Source: an uncultured Gammaproteobacteria bacterium (GTDB taxonomy: Bacteria > Pseudomonadota > Gammaproteobacteria > Pseudomonadales > Pseudohongiellaceae). From it: a stretch of 64,000 nucleotides of DNA. The notes below the pieces were generated by a model. That model was not told the DNA's origin. It did no database searches and saw only the letters and a program-made list of their open reading frames with translations. The number at the start of each line of letters is the position of its first letter. Position 1 is the stretch's first letter. Position numbers and translations under genes: made by a program. Below are positions 54,837 to 64,000 of the stretch, one piece after another. Location: positions 170,190-234,189 of the forward strand of contig CAJWVZ010000002.1 of assembly GCA_913048385.1 (NCBI GenBank), written 5' to 3'.

Positions 54837-54985
54837 ACCTTACAATAATCCAACTCTTGGTTTACCGTTAATTTTCACGCTCGCACAAACACAAAACATT
54901 TTTTGAGAACCACAAGATACACACCAACCCTATCGACATGGAAAGAATCTTCTGTGTTAATCGAACTTTTAAAGTGGCTCAAAGT

Positions 54986-57001
54986 TCAAACCGTATTTAA
55001 GTGAATATTTCCCATTTTATCCAAATAAGCAACCCATCCTTCCTCAACAAATATTGTCGTCCCATATGCAATCAGAACGCGCGGCCCGCTTAAACTTATA
55101 TCGGGCTCCATGTTATTGACCCGGATGTGTCGCGCAGTATCTGAGGACTCAGGGATTTTTATAGATTTGGATAGAATCTCACGTCTTTCAGGCAAATCGA
55201 AATCTGGTTCATCCGTAGTCACAGAAACACGAACGGTTACGACATTGACAGGAGTTTTATGGCAGTAGCCGTAACGCTGCAGATGCAATGACTCAAAATC
55301 CGCTTGTGCTTGGGAAGGATCGTTCCAAGCAACGTTTAAATTATACGACTGTCCGCTAAAGCATAGATCAACGCTTCGAGTAACCCATAAGCTTTCTTCA
55401 GGCACACCCTCCTCTGAAAGTTCCACACGCCCAATGTTTTCTAACCCCAAAAATTCGTTTTGTAGTAGGTCTAAATCCAAGCCACATAATTGCATATCAA
55501 CGGTCTTCGAAAACTGCCTCCCCCTCCTGGCTGCAGTCATTCCAAGCGCAGAGAACACTCCGCCAAATACCGGTACAATCGCGCGCTTCATTTTCATTAA
55601 CCCCGCCAATGCACACACATGCAACCCACCAGCACCACCAAAGCTCGATAGTAGGAAGTTTTCAGGGTCATATCCCTTATTTACCGAAATGAGGCGGATA
55701 GCGGCAGCCACCTGATCATTAGCTATTGCAATTATCCCCTGAGCAGTCTCATTGACACCCAGCCCAAGAGAGCAGCCAAGATGCTCCATTGCTGCCGCAG
55801 CACGCATGCGATTTAATTTTAATCCGCCCGGCAAAATTTCATCTTCTGGAAGACGATCAAGAACTACGTGCGCGTCTGTAACAGTGACCTCAACCCCGCC
55901 TCGGTCGTAGCACACGGGGCCAGGGGAAGCCCCCGCAGATCGGGGCCCCACTTGTAGCATTCCACCCGCATCGACATAAGCGACAGAGCCACCACCAGCT
56001 CCGATAGTTTGCATATCGACCATTGGGACTTTAATAGGGAGATCGGCTATTTTTGACTCATTCGTTATAGCTAGCTCACCATCGATTAAGGCAACATCCG
56101 TAGAAGTGCCTCCCATGTCAAAGCTAATAAAGAGTTCATGTTTAATTTTTTTCCCAAGAAACTTCAGGCCCGTCAATCCCCCTGCCGGGCCAGATAACAG
56201 TAACTTTACCGCATTATTACCGGCCTGAGCCGCCCCAATTGTTTCGGCACTAGACTGCATGACTTGCAGGTCAGTATCACCGAATTCAATATCCAAGGCC
56301 TTAATATACGAATCTACTAAAGGGGCCAGGGAAGCGTTAAGCCAAGTTGCAATGCCGCGCTCATATTCTCCGCTCTCCGGTAAAACTCGGTGAGAGCAAC
56401 TGATCTTTAAGAACGGAAACTGCTGCTTAAGCTCATACTCAACCTGCTTTTCGTGATCGCTGTTAAGAAACGAAAATAGGAAATTAATCGCCACAGCTTT
56501 AACATTTTGCTCTTTCACTTTAAGTATAAATTCTTTCAGTTCAGAGCTTGATATCGACTGGATAATTGTGCCGTCTGCCGCCACCCTACCAGGCAATTCA
56601 AGACACCTCTCTCTCGGTACCTTAATTCGTTGAGGCTCAAACTCTAATGCATAAAGCTTTGGACGATCCTGCCTGGCGAGCTGCAGTAAATCTCGAAAAC
56701 CATGGTTCGTCACAAAAACTGTCTCTGCGCCTTTGCCTTCAAGCACAGCATTTGTCGCTACCGTTGACCCATGAACTATTCGCGCAGAACCCTCTTCGAT
56801 AAAAAGTTCTAGCCCAAGATCTTTGATGCCCTGAAAAATAGCGCGCTCGGGAGCCTCTGGGGTTGATAGGACTTTATGCACCCTTATCGCTACATCAGGT
56901 TCGAAGTCAACCACAACAAAGTCCGTGAAAGTTCCACCAGAATCGATGCCAATTATTGTCTTGGCTCTGTCAGCCTTAGAAATAGAATTAATGTAATGCA
57001 T
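54986..57001 (-). CDS. Hydantoinase/oxoprolinase family protein, A subunit (orphan)
   Basis: 671-residue acetate/sugar kinase/Hsp70-fold ATPase subunit of the hydantoinase/5-oxoprolinase family. N-terminal TIIGIDSGGTFTDFVVVD is the ATP/phosphate loop; VHGSTVATNAVLEGKG, LSGPAGGLTGLKFLG, SFDMGGTSTDVALIDG and SFGGAGGLHVCALA are family motifs. Normally the A subunit is encoded beside a B subunit (HyuB); none is seen on either side. The protein could be a stand-alone hydantoin/oxoproline/acetone-carboxylase-like enzyme. It is divergent from mutM (58 bp), and the envelope cluster starts 149 bp downstream on the same strand. Confidence 0.87.
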   Translation of the reverse strand: MHYINSISKADRAKTIIGIDSGGTFTDFVVVDFEPDVAIRVHKVLSTPEAPERAIFQGIKDLGLELFIEEGSARIVHGSTVATNAVLEGKGAETVFVTNHGFRDLLQLARQDRPKLYALEFEPQRIKVPRERCLELPGRVAADGTIIQSISSSELKEFILKVKEQNVKAVAINFLFSFLNSDHEKQVEYELKQQFPFLKISCSHRVLPESGEYERGIATWLNASLAPLVDSYIKALDIEFGDTDLQVMQSSAETIGAAQAGNNAVKLLLSGPAGGLTGLKFLGKKIKHELFISFDMGGTSTDVALIDGELAITNESKIADLPIKVPMVDMQTIGAGGGSVAYVDAGGMLQVGPRSAGASPGPVCYDRGGVEVTVTDAHVVLDRLPEDEILPGGLKLNRMRAAAAMEHLGCSLGLGVNETAQGIIAIANDQVAAAIRLISVNKGYDPENFLLSSFGGAGGLHVCALAGLMKMKRAIVPVFGGVFSALGMTAARRGRQFSKTVDMQLCGLDLDLLQNEFLGLENIGRVELSEEGVPEESLWVTRSVDLCFSGQSYNLNVAWNDPSQAQADFESLHLQRYGYCHKTPVNVVTVRVSVTTDEPDFDLPERREILSKSIKIPESSDTARHIRVNNMEPDISLSGPRVLIAYGTTIFVEEGWVAYLDKMGNIHLNTV

Positions 57002-57059
57002 CCCGTTTGAAGTTTTTCAGAGTATTATTAATGACTTTATACACCTTGAGGGAACGCAC

Positions 57060-58384
<1,325 letters not shown>

Positions 58385-58434
58385 CTAACATGACCGAGTT
58401 TTCAAACTATACGATAAAACTTACCTACTGAGAA

Positions 58435-59070
58435 TTAAGAACCGAGTTTAAATCGATGATAGAGGTAGAAATGAACTTTCCCCGCTCTCTTCGATTTAAC
58501 ACATTCCCAGTTCTTTGGCATCAGGCCATGGTCTATCTCATTGTCTAATTCAACATAAACGTTTGACTTCGATTGCAACAGCCCGGAACTCTCCAATAAG
58601 TTACAGGAACTTATAACAGAACAATCTCCATATGGAGGGTCGACAAATACGATGTCGAAAGTCTCGCCTTCAACTAAGCGGGACCCTAATATATTGCCCC
58701 GAGCAGAGGCCTCATTTACAGAAAGCCATTCCTCAGAATTTTTCTCTAAAACTCGACAGTTTTCAATTTTAAAAAACTCTAAATTTTGGTTCAGCTGCGC
58801 AACCACTGCAGGATTATTGTCAACAAACACGACATACTTTGCACCGCGCGAAATTGCCTCAATTCCAAGAACGCCAGACCCAGCATAAAGATCAAGCACC
58901 TTAGCGTTGGGTATAATACTATCTAACCAGTTAAAGACCGTTTCCCTGACACGGTCCGCGGTTGGCCTTAACCCCTCCGCTTTAACGAAATTCACAACGC
59001 GTGAGCGGTAAAGCCCACCTATGACTCTGACTTTACCTTTTTCCCCGAGAGGATTTCCTGATTTTTTCAT
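58435..59070 (-). CDS. rsmD: 16S rRNA (guanine966-N2)-methyltransferase
   Basis: Methylates G966 of 16S rRNA during 30S assembly. 211 residues with VRVIGGLYRSR at the N-terminus, LRPTADRVRETVFNWL, SAM motif VLDLYAGSGVLGIEAISRG, and the catalytic VFVDPPYGD. Start ATG 59070. It is divergent from ftsY. Between them Pseudomonas carries zinc-protease genes; here they are missing and the spacer is 149 bp. Confidence 0.95.
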   Translation of the reverse strand: MKKSGNPLGEKGKVRVIGGLYRSRVVNFVKAEGLRPTADRVRETVFNWLDSIIPNAKVLDLYAGSGVLGIEAISRGAKYVVFVDNNPAVVAQLNQNLEFFKIENCRVLEKNSEEWLSVNEASARGNILGSRLVEGETFDIVFVDPPYGDCSVISSCNLLESSGLLQSKSNVYVELDNEIDHGLMPKNWECVKSKRAGKVHFYLYHRFKLGS

Positions 59071-59219
59071 GCATTCTGATTCGATTTAAAAGATAAAAAC
59101 GTTCACGGTTATTCTATCGTAAAGAATCGCCGATTTACCTGCTAAACTTTGGCTATTAACAATACGACTAGCAACAGACCACAAAAACCATAATTTGGAC
59201 TACATAGGAAAATAAGGCT

Positions 59220-60164
59220 GTGAGCACCGAAGACAAAAACGGATTTTTTAGTAAATTTAAAGCAACGCTTAATCATACTAGAACTAAACTTGGCGACGGG
59301 ATTGCTGAATTAGTTTTGAGACAAAAAGGCATTAGTGACGAGTTTTTAGAGGATGTGGAAACTCAAATGCTCACCGCAGATATAGGAATCGAGGCAACTA
59401 CAGAAATTATTGAAAACCTACGGAAAAAAATGAAGCGAAAAGACCTCGTTGACCCCTCTAAATTTATGCTACACCTAAAATCGGAGATGATAGGCATTCT
59501 AAAACCATGCGAGCAAAAGCTCGAAGTAACGGAGAACACTAAGCCTTTTGTAATTTTAGTTGTTGGAGCAAATGGAGTTGGCAAAACTACAACAATCGGT
59601 AAACTCGCCAACCTATATCGGGAAGAAGGAAAAAAAGTGATGTTGGCCGCTGGAGACACGTTTCGAGCCGCAGCAATAGAGCAACTCCAAGTCTGGGGAG
59701 ACAAAAACGGGATCCCCGTGGTTTCTCAAAACATCGGAGCAGATAGCGCTTCGGTTATTTACGATGCCTATCAATCGGCAAAAGCGAAAGAAATAGACGT
59801 TTTAATTGCTGACACTGCTGGACGAATCCATACCAAAGATAATTTAATGAATGAGCTCGAAAAAATAGGCCGAGTTTTAAAGAACCAGGATCAGCGGCTG
59901 CCAGATGAAGTTATACTCATAATTGATTCCACGACGGGACAAAATGCTCTAAGTCAAGTCGCCAGTTTTAGGGGGTCGATTCCAGTTAGCGGTATAATTC
60001 TGACAAAACTCGATGGCTCGACTAAGGGTGGCATCGCGCTCGGGTTAGCTCGCAAATTTAGGATTCCTTTTAGATTTTTAGGCGTTGGAGAGCAAATAGA
60101 AGACCTTCTTGCTTTTAAAAGCACCGATTTTGTCGAAGCACTTTTCCCTGATAACAATGATTAA
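59220..60164 (+). CDS. ftsY: Signal recognition particle receptor FtsY (short form, no acidic A domain)
   Basis: SRP receptor GTPase that delivers ribosome–nascent-chain complexes to the inner membrane. The N domain covers about 1–95 and the G domain 100–310, with GANGVGKTTTIGKLAN (G1), GDTFRAAAIEQL, ADTAGR (G3), TKLDGSTKGG (G4) and GVGEQIEDL (G5). GTG start at 59220 gives 314 residues; the long acidic A domain of E. coli FtsY (about 200 residues) is missing. A short lead (FFSKFKATLNHTR) with an amphipathic character probably serves membrane binding. First gene of ftsY–ftsE–ftsX. Confidence 0.96.
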   Translation: MSTEDKNGFFSKFKATLNHTRTKLGDGIAELVLRQKGISDEFLEDVETQMLTADIGIEATTEIIENLRKKMKRKDLVDPSKFMLHLKSEMIGILKPCEQKLEVTENTKPFVILVVGANGVGKTTTIGKLANLYREEGKKVMLAAGDTFRAAAIEQLQVWGDKNGIPVVSQNIGADSASVIYDAYQSAKAKEIDVLIADTAGRIHTKDNLMNELEKIGRVLKNQDQRLPDEVILIIDSTTGQNALSQVASFRGSIPVSGIILTKLDGSTKGGIALGLARKFRIPFRFLGVGEQIEDLLAFKSTDFVEALFPDNND

Positions 60165-60208
60165 AAGGTCGTCAAATAGATAAAAAGTAGGTTAATGAAA
60201 AATCGGCA

Positions 60209-60916
60209 ATGATACAATTTGATCGTGTAAGCAAACGTTACCCGAGCGGACAACAAGCTCTACAAAATATAAGCTTCGAACTTGATCGAGGCGAATTTAC
60301 GTTTCTAACTGGACACTCAGGAGCCGGCAAGAGCACGCTCTTAAAACTGGTCCTCGGCCTCGACAAAGCAAGTGCTGGAATAGTCACAGTTGCAGGTCAC
60401 AACATCGTACAACTTACCCCGGAAAAAACTGCAGCCAGGCGGCGGATAATAGGGGCTGTATTTCAAGATCATCAATTGCTATCTGATCGAACGGTTTTTG
60501 ATAATGTAGCTCTACCACTTGAAATTAGTGGCTTCTCGCAAAGAGAGCTTAGAAGCCGAGTCAGAGCCGCACTCGATAAAGTAGGCCTTTTGAGAGTGGA
60601 GAAAGCAATGCCCGCAGGGCTTTCAGGCGGACAGCAACAAAGAATTGGGATAGCTCGCGCGATCGTGAATAGCCCCAGTATTATCCTTGCCGATGAACCA
60701 ACCGGTAACCTTGACAGTGCGCTATCAAACGAAATTATGGACCTTTTTACACAATTTAAATCTCTGGGAGTCTGCGTGCTTGTAGCCAGCCACGACAAGC
60801 ACTTAATAAATAGGTTTAGCCAAAGGACTCTTGTTTTGAAAGACGGCAATCTAATAGCAGACATTCCAGGAGAGCAAGGTGAAACTGCGTGCGCAAAAGA
60901 CCAAACAAAACAATAG
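60209..60916 (+). CDS. ftsE: Cell-division ATP-binding protein FtsE
   Basis: ABC ATPase that, with FtsX, controls periplasmic peptidoglycan amidase activators at the division septum. 235 residues. Walker A is GHSGAGKSTLLKL, the signature LSGGQQQRIGIARAI, Walker B ILADEPTGNLD, the Q-loop VFQDHQLL and H-loop ASHDKHLI. Its last 38 bp overlap ftsX. Standard ftsY–ftsE–ftsX–rpoH order. Confidence 0.97.
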   Translation: MIQFDRVSKRYPSGQQALQNISFELDRGEFTFLTGHSGAGKSTLLKLVLGLDKASAGIVTVAGHNIVQLTPEKTAARRRIIGAVFQDHQLLSDRTVFDNVALPLEISGFSQRELRSRVRAALDKVGLLRVEKAMPAGLSGGQQQRIGIARAIVNSPSIILADEPTGNLDSALSNEIMDLFTQFKSLGVCVLVASHDKHLINRFSQRTLVLKDGNLIADIPGEQGETACAKDQTKQ

Positions 60917-61829
60917 ATTTCAAAAACATTTTCGTGACTCTCTAAGAAGCTTAAGGCAATTTCAAAAAAACCCCTTTTCTTCATTAGCCGCTATTTTAGT
61001 TGTCATGCTAACCCTTCTTTTCCCTTCACTGAGCGCTACTGCAGTGTTGGGCTTAAAAAGTTTGGTAGATTCATTTTCCAAGGAGCTAGAGCTGATAGCT
61101 TACTTGTACCCTGAAATCAGTGAGAATAAGGCTTTAAAGATAAGTAAGCGCTTACAACTTGACAAAAAAATTGCTACGGCAGAGTTAACTACAAGCACTG
61201 CAGCTCTGAAAGAATTCAGCGCCTTATCAGGTTTAGGAGAGATAGCGGCAAACCTGCCTAACAATCCTTTGCCAGCGTCAATAACAATCACCCCAGCAAC
61301 CAGTAGTACAGAAATAATTGAAAAACTAACCATCGAATTGAGGAACACCTCAGGTATTCAATCGGTGGAAAGCGACCTGCTCTGGTCAGAACGGATTAAT
61401 TCTTGGTATCAAACGTTGCAAGTATTTTCATCTATCTTAAGTTTATTCTCTCTGGTCGGATTAACCTCGATTTTTGGCTCAATGGCCTACATCGAAGTTC
61501 ATAAAAGACGGGAAGAGTTTCAAATTATCCATGTCATTGGTGGCAGCATGTTTGACATGATTCGACCTCTTCTGTACTCGGCATTTTTCTCCGGTTTCGC
61601 GGCGGGCGCCTTGGCCTATACCCTGTATATCTACACTATACGTTCAATTAAGTTGCAGCTTATTGATTTTATTGGACTTTATGATTTAGCTCCTATCCTG
61701 ATCAGCTCAACTTCGTTCTATCTTCCCAGCATGAATCCTGCAATCCTAATAATCTCAGCCGCTTTTCTCTCATGGGCATCATCTTTTATCTGCGCATTTT
61801 GTCTTATCCGTCAAATAACTTACAAATAG
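60879..61829 (+). CDS. ftsX: Cell-division protein FtsX
   Basis: Inner-membrane partner of FtsE. 316 residues with four transmembrane segments (near 33–58, 180–205, 230–252 and 280–305) and a periplasmic loop of about 120 residues after helix 1 that binds amidase activators such as EnvC in enterobacteria. FtsX motifs include HKRREEFQIIHVIGGS. GTG at 60879 is preceded by AGGAGA; the gene overlaps ftsE by 38 bp. No envC is in the window. Confidence 0.94.
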   Translation: MKLRAQKTKQNNRFQKHFRDSLRSLRQFQKNPFSSLAAILVVMLTLLFPSLSATAVLGLKSLVDSFSKELELIAYLYPEISENKALKISKRLQLDKKIATAELTTSTAALKEFSALSGLGEIAANLPNNPLPASITITPATSSTEIIEKLTIELRNTSGIQSVESDLLWSERINSWYQTLQVFSSILSLFSLVGLTSIFGSMAYIEVHKRREEFQIIHVIGGSMFDMIRPLLYSAFFSGFAAGALAYTLYIYTIRSIKLQLIDFIGLYDLAPILISSTSFYLPSMNPAILIISAAFLSWASSFICAFCLIRQITYK

Positions 61830-61893
61830 ATGATACGGGTTGAAAAAACGAACTTTGGACCAATAAAAAGAATAGTGGTTTAGTTCAGCAAGT

Positions 61894-61913
61894 TTGATCT
61901 CCAATTAGATCAA
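61894..61913. repeat. Perfect inverted repeat upstream of rpoH
   Basis: TTGATCT, six-base loop CCAATT, AGATCAA at 61894–61900 and 61907–61913 form a perfect 7-bp palindrome in the 218-bp ftsX–rpoH spacer. No T run follows, so a strong terminator is unlikely. It may be a regulator binding site or an RNA hairpin in an rpoH leader transcript. Function uncertain. Confidence 0.35.
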
Positions 61914-62047
61914 CATCGTATTTGAGCTTAAGATGCGTCCTTCTGAACATAGCGTATTTTGTAAGAAAATGTTAAACTTATTAGTCACGCAGCGTTTATT
62001 GTAGCCGTAACACATTGATAAATTTTAGACTTTAAAGGTATTGAGTT

Positions 62048-62908
62048 ATGAGTGCAGGAAAAAGTTTACGAACTTTAAGCCCTATCTCCCCTGGTAGTGA
62101 TTTATCTGGCTATTTAATCTCGGTGAGCAGTATAGCTATTCTCACCCCCGAGAAAGAACTTGAATTAGCGAAGCAGTATTATTACGAAGACGATGTGACC
62201 GCCGCGCGCGAACTGGTCCTCGCACACTTAAGATTTGTGGCACACTTAGCGAAAACCTATTCTGGATACGGACTTTCCCAAGCAGATTTAATTCAAGAAG
62301 GTAATGTTGGGTTGATGAAAGCAGTTAAACGCTTCAACCCTGAGGTGGGCGTTCGTCTCGTATCTTTTGCGGTTCATTGGATCAAAGCTGAAATGCATGA
62401 ATACATTCTTCGAAATTGGAGAATAGTAAAAATTGCTACGACAAAAGCTCAAAGAAAATTATTTTTTAACCTTCGAAGTTCCAAGAAAACGTTAGGCTGG
62501 TTGAATAATGAAGAAGCTAATGCGATGGCTGAAGATTTGGGTGTTGATGCCAAAGTCGTCAGACAGATGGAAGGAAGAATGGCTTCTTATGATATGGCAT
62601 TTGACGCCAGTGACGACAGCGACGACGATGAAGCTTACAAAGCCCCTGCGTATTTCTTAGAAGATCAGGCCTCGGATATTTCACTGCAGGTCGAAGATGA
62701 CGAATGGAAAGAGACAAATAATCAGAGTCTATACCGAGCAATTAGTGACTTAGATGATCGCAGCAAAGATATTCTTACGTCTCGATGGCTAAGCGAAAAT
62801 AAAGCCACATTACACGAGCTGGCTGCGAAATATGATGTCTCCGCGGAACGAATCAGACAGCTTGAGAAAAATGCGATGAGCAAAATGAAAGATAAAATTG
62901 CTCTTTAG
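62048..62908 (+). CDS. rpoH: RNA polymerase sigma-32 factor
   Basis: Heat-shock sigma factor. 286 residues, E. coli-like. Region 2 includes [21 protein letters not shown] and [28 protein letters not shown]. The RpoH box QRKLFFNLR (135–143) that distinguishes sigma-32 from other sigma70 members is present. Region 4 ends [20 protein letters not shown]. An acidic stretch [11 protein letters not shown] (about 179–190) lengthens the 3-region linker. It follows ftsX by 218 bp and has a terminator 16 bp after its stop. Confidence 0.97.
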   Translation: MSAGKSLRTLSPISPGSDLSGYLISVSSIAILTPEKELELAKQYYYEDDVTAARELVLAHLRFVAHLAKTYSGYGLSQADLIQEGNVGLMKAVKRFNPEVGVRLVSFAVHWIKAEMHEYILRNWRIVKIATTKAQRKLFFNLRSSKKTLGWLNNEEANAMAEDLGVDAKVVRQMEGRMASYDMAFDASDDSDDDEAYKAPAYFLEDQASDISLQVEDDEWKETNNQSLYRAISDLDDRSKDILTSRWLSENKATLHELAAKYDVSAERIRQLEKNAMSKMKDKIAL

Positions 62909-62923
62909 AGACCAGATCCAATT

Positions 62924-62949
62924 AAAGCCGCGCACACCGCGGCTTTCTT
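62924..62949 (+). terminator. Rho-independent terminator after rpoH
   Basis: Nine-base stem AAAGCCGCG (62924–62932), five-base loop, CGCGGCTTT (62938–62946), then CTT. The GC-rich stem is strong but the T tract is short. Confidence 0.7.
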
Positions 62950-62991
62950 ATGTCCTCAGAAGTATTAAGCCATTAATTAAATGATCGCCTT

Positions 62992-63369
62992 ATGAAAAAT
63001 TTATTCATGACTATTGCTGCAGTCAGTGGCTTTCTAGTTGTGGGCATCGGAGCATTTGGTGCACATGTTATACAGTCATCTCTTACTCCAGAGTCATTCG
63101 CTACGTTTCAAACAGGCGTCCTCTATCACATGGTTCATACCCTGGCCTTGCTAGGCATCAGCATACTAATAACAAAATCTCAAAATATATCGATATTAAA
63201 TGCCAGCGGGTGGTTTTTTACATTTGGTATCGTTCTTTTTTCGGGAAGCTTATACCTGCTCAGCATTAGTGGAATTAAAATTCTAGGCGCTATCGCGCCT
63301 TTTGGCGGCCTTTCATTCCTTTGCGGCTGGTCGTGCCTTATAAGATTTTCAATAAAAGTTAAAAACTAA
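62992..63369 (+). CDS. DUF423 family membrane protein
   Basis: 125-residue inner-membrane protein with four hydrophobic helices. Family motifs are VVGIGAFGAHVIQSSL near residues 16–31, FQTGVLYHMVHTLALLGIS, GIVLFSGSLYLLSISG and GAIAPFGGLSFLCGW. Function unknown; E. coli YgdD belongs here. ATG at 62992, after the rpoH terminator. Confidence 0.93.
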   Translation: MKNLFMTIAAVSGFLVVGIGAFGAHVIQSSLTPESFATFQTGVLYHMVHTLALLGISILITKSQNISILNASGWFFTFGIVLFSGSLYLLSISGIKILGAIAPFGGLSFLCGWSCLIRFSIKVKN

Positions 63370-63546
63370 GGTCAAATAACTTCAACATCTCTTTTCTGTT
63401 TAAAATCTTTAGAACAATAAGCGCTCTGCACAAATTTTTACAATACTCTATAGAAATAAAGCATAATTAACTGTCTCAATAAAGCTCGCATAGACAATTT
63501 TGAAAAACGTTCAGTCCTATTTAAAACGCAGAAATTCTAATCGCTA

Positions 63547-64000
63547 ATGACACATGACTTAAAAAATACAAATCGGGCCCGACCCATTAAAAGCTTTGTG
63601 ATTCGTGCGAGTCGAATTACCAATGCCCAAAAACTTGCTATAGAGAAATATTGGAAACTTTACGTATTAGAGTTCACAAAAACCCCTATAGATCTCAGTC
63701 ACACGTTTAAAGATCAATCTCCCTTAATCGTAGAAGTTGGTTTTGGAATGGGAGACTCTCTTCTTGAAATGGCAAAAAATCAACCCGACAAAAATTTTAT
63801 CGGTATAGAAACTCACAAACCGGGAGTCGGGAAGTTGCTGCATGGCATTATTTCCGAAAAACTAGAAAATTTAAAAATTTTCTGCCACGACGCTAAGGAG
63901 GTTTTAAACTTTTCCATCGGGAAAAACACGGTAAGCAAACTTCTCATTTTTTTCCCTGACCCTTGGCATAAAAAAAAGCATAACAAAAGACGGTTAATAC
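63547..64000 (+). CDS. trmB: tRNA (guanine46-N7)-methyltransferase, 5' part (continues beyond window)
   Basis: The ATG at 63547 opens a frame that runs off the window after about 151 codons. The N-terminal lead RPIKSFVIRASRITNAQK, the SAM motif IVEVGFGMGDSLLEMA, NFIGIETHKPGVGKLL and the TrmB signature LIFFPDPWHKKKHNKRRL identify it firmly as m7G46 tRNA methyltransferase. The upstream 177-bp spacer holds nothing else I can support. Confidence 0.94.
   Translation, partial: MTHDLKNTNRARPIKSFVIRASRITNAQKLAIEKYWKLYVLEFTKTPIDLSHTFKDQSPLIVEVGFGMGDSLLEMAKNQPDKNFIGIETHKPGVGKLLHGIISEKLENLKIFCHDAKEVLNFSIGKNTVSKLLIFFPDPWHKKKHNKRRLI

Noticed and set aside
55434..55715. Plus-strand 93-codon frame antisense to the hydantoinase gene
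   Set aside because: Entirely within a well-supported gene and no family features.

Overview
This 64 kb window is chromosomal DNA from a gammaproteobacterium. Gene content and order (gshB–yqgE–ruvX; yggS–proC–yggT–metX–metW–rdgB–hemW; waaA…hldE; mutM–coaD–rsmD–ftsY–ftsE–ftsX–rpoH) resemble pseudomonad-type chromosomes in a compacted form. Base composition is moderately AT-rich, spacers are short, and TTG/GTG starts are common (proC, hemW, mutM, gcvH, ftsY, ftsX, waaG). That would suit a marine, moderately streamlined lineage, but this is inference and I cannot name the genus. I see no IS element, prophage, CRISPR array, tRNA or rRNA gene.

Layout. 1–9.4 kb (+): end of gshB, then yqgE, ruvX, yggS, proC, yggT, metX/metW, rdgB, hemW, a pterin-carbinolamine dehydratase and argA. 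9.4–15.8 kb: folA, thyA and lgt on the minus strand, an NRDE-family gene, rppH, a HAD phosphatase, a GcvR-like double-ACT protein and a Tat-exported molybdopterin sulfite oxidase-like enzyme. 15.8–22.3 kb: two spacers that may hold small RNAs or small genes, a small basic protein, a DUF6164-type protein, a divergent DraG-fold protein, a RIO-type kinase, signal peptidase I and a CBM9/DUF5916 outer-membrane barrel. 22.4–27.1 kb: complete glycine cleavage operon gcvT–gcvH–gcvP, followed by a DUF1330 gene broken by a one-base frameshift (minus strand, 27123–27433). 27.5–39.6 kb: pepQ, waaA, a FAD oxidoreductase/aldo-keto reductase pair, hldE, a GT-C-like membrane protein and the inner-core LPS transferases waaG–waaC–waaF. 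55–64 kb: orphan hydantoinase-A subunit, mutM, coaD, rsmD, ftsY–ftsE–ftsX, rpoH, DUF423 and the start of trmB.

The most unusual part is a co-directional 13-gene block on the minus strand (39.6–54.8 kb) that encodes what looks like an ion-driven, envelope-spanning machine. It has a MotA/TolQ/ExbB-type channel protein. Two single-pass proteins pair an ExbD/MotB-like transmembrane helix bearing an aspartate with a periplasmic coiled coil and a von Willebrand A domain. It also has a cytoplasmic actin/Hsp70-fold-like protein, a membrane-anchored TPR protein, a membrane-anchored PEGA-repeat + SUMF1 protein lacking the catalytic cysteines, a small acidic exported protein, four putative lipoproteins, a lipoprotein M48 metalloprotease and a secreted TPR protein ending in a TonB-C-like domain. 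Each domain type is known; I do not recognise this combination as a characterised system. It resembles Tol–Pal/Ton/Mot stators in logic, with vWA domains replacing the usual periplasmic output domains.
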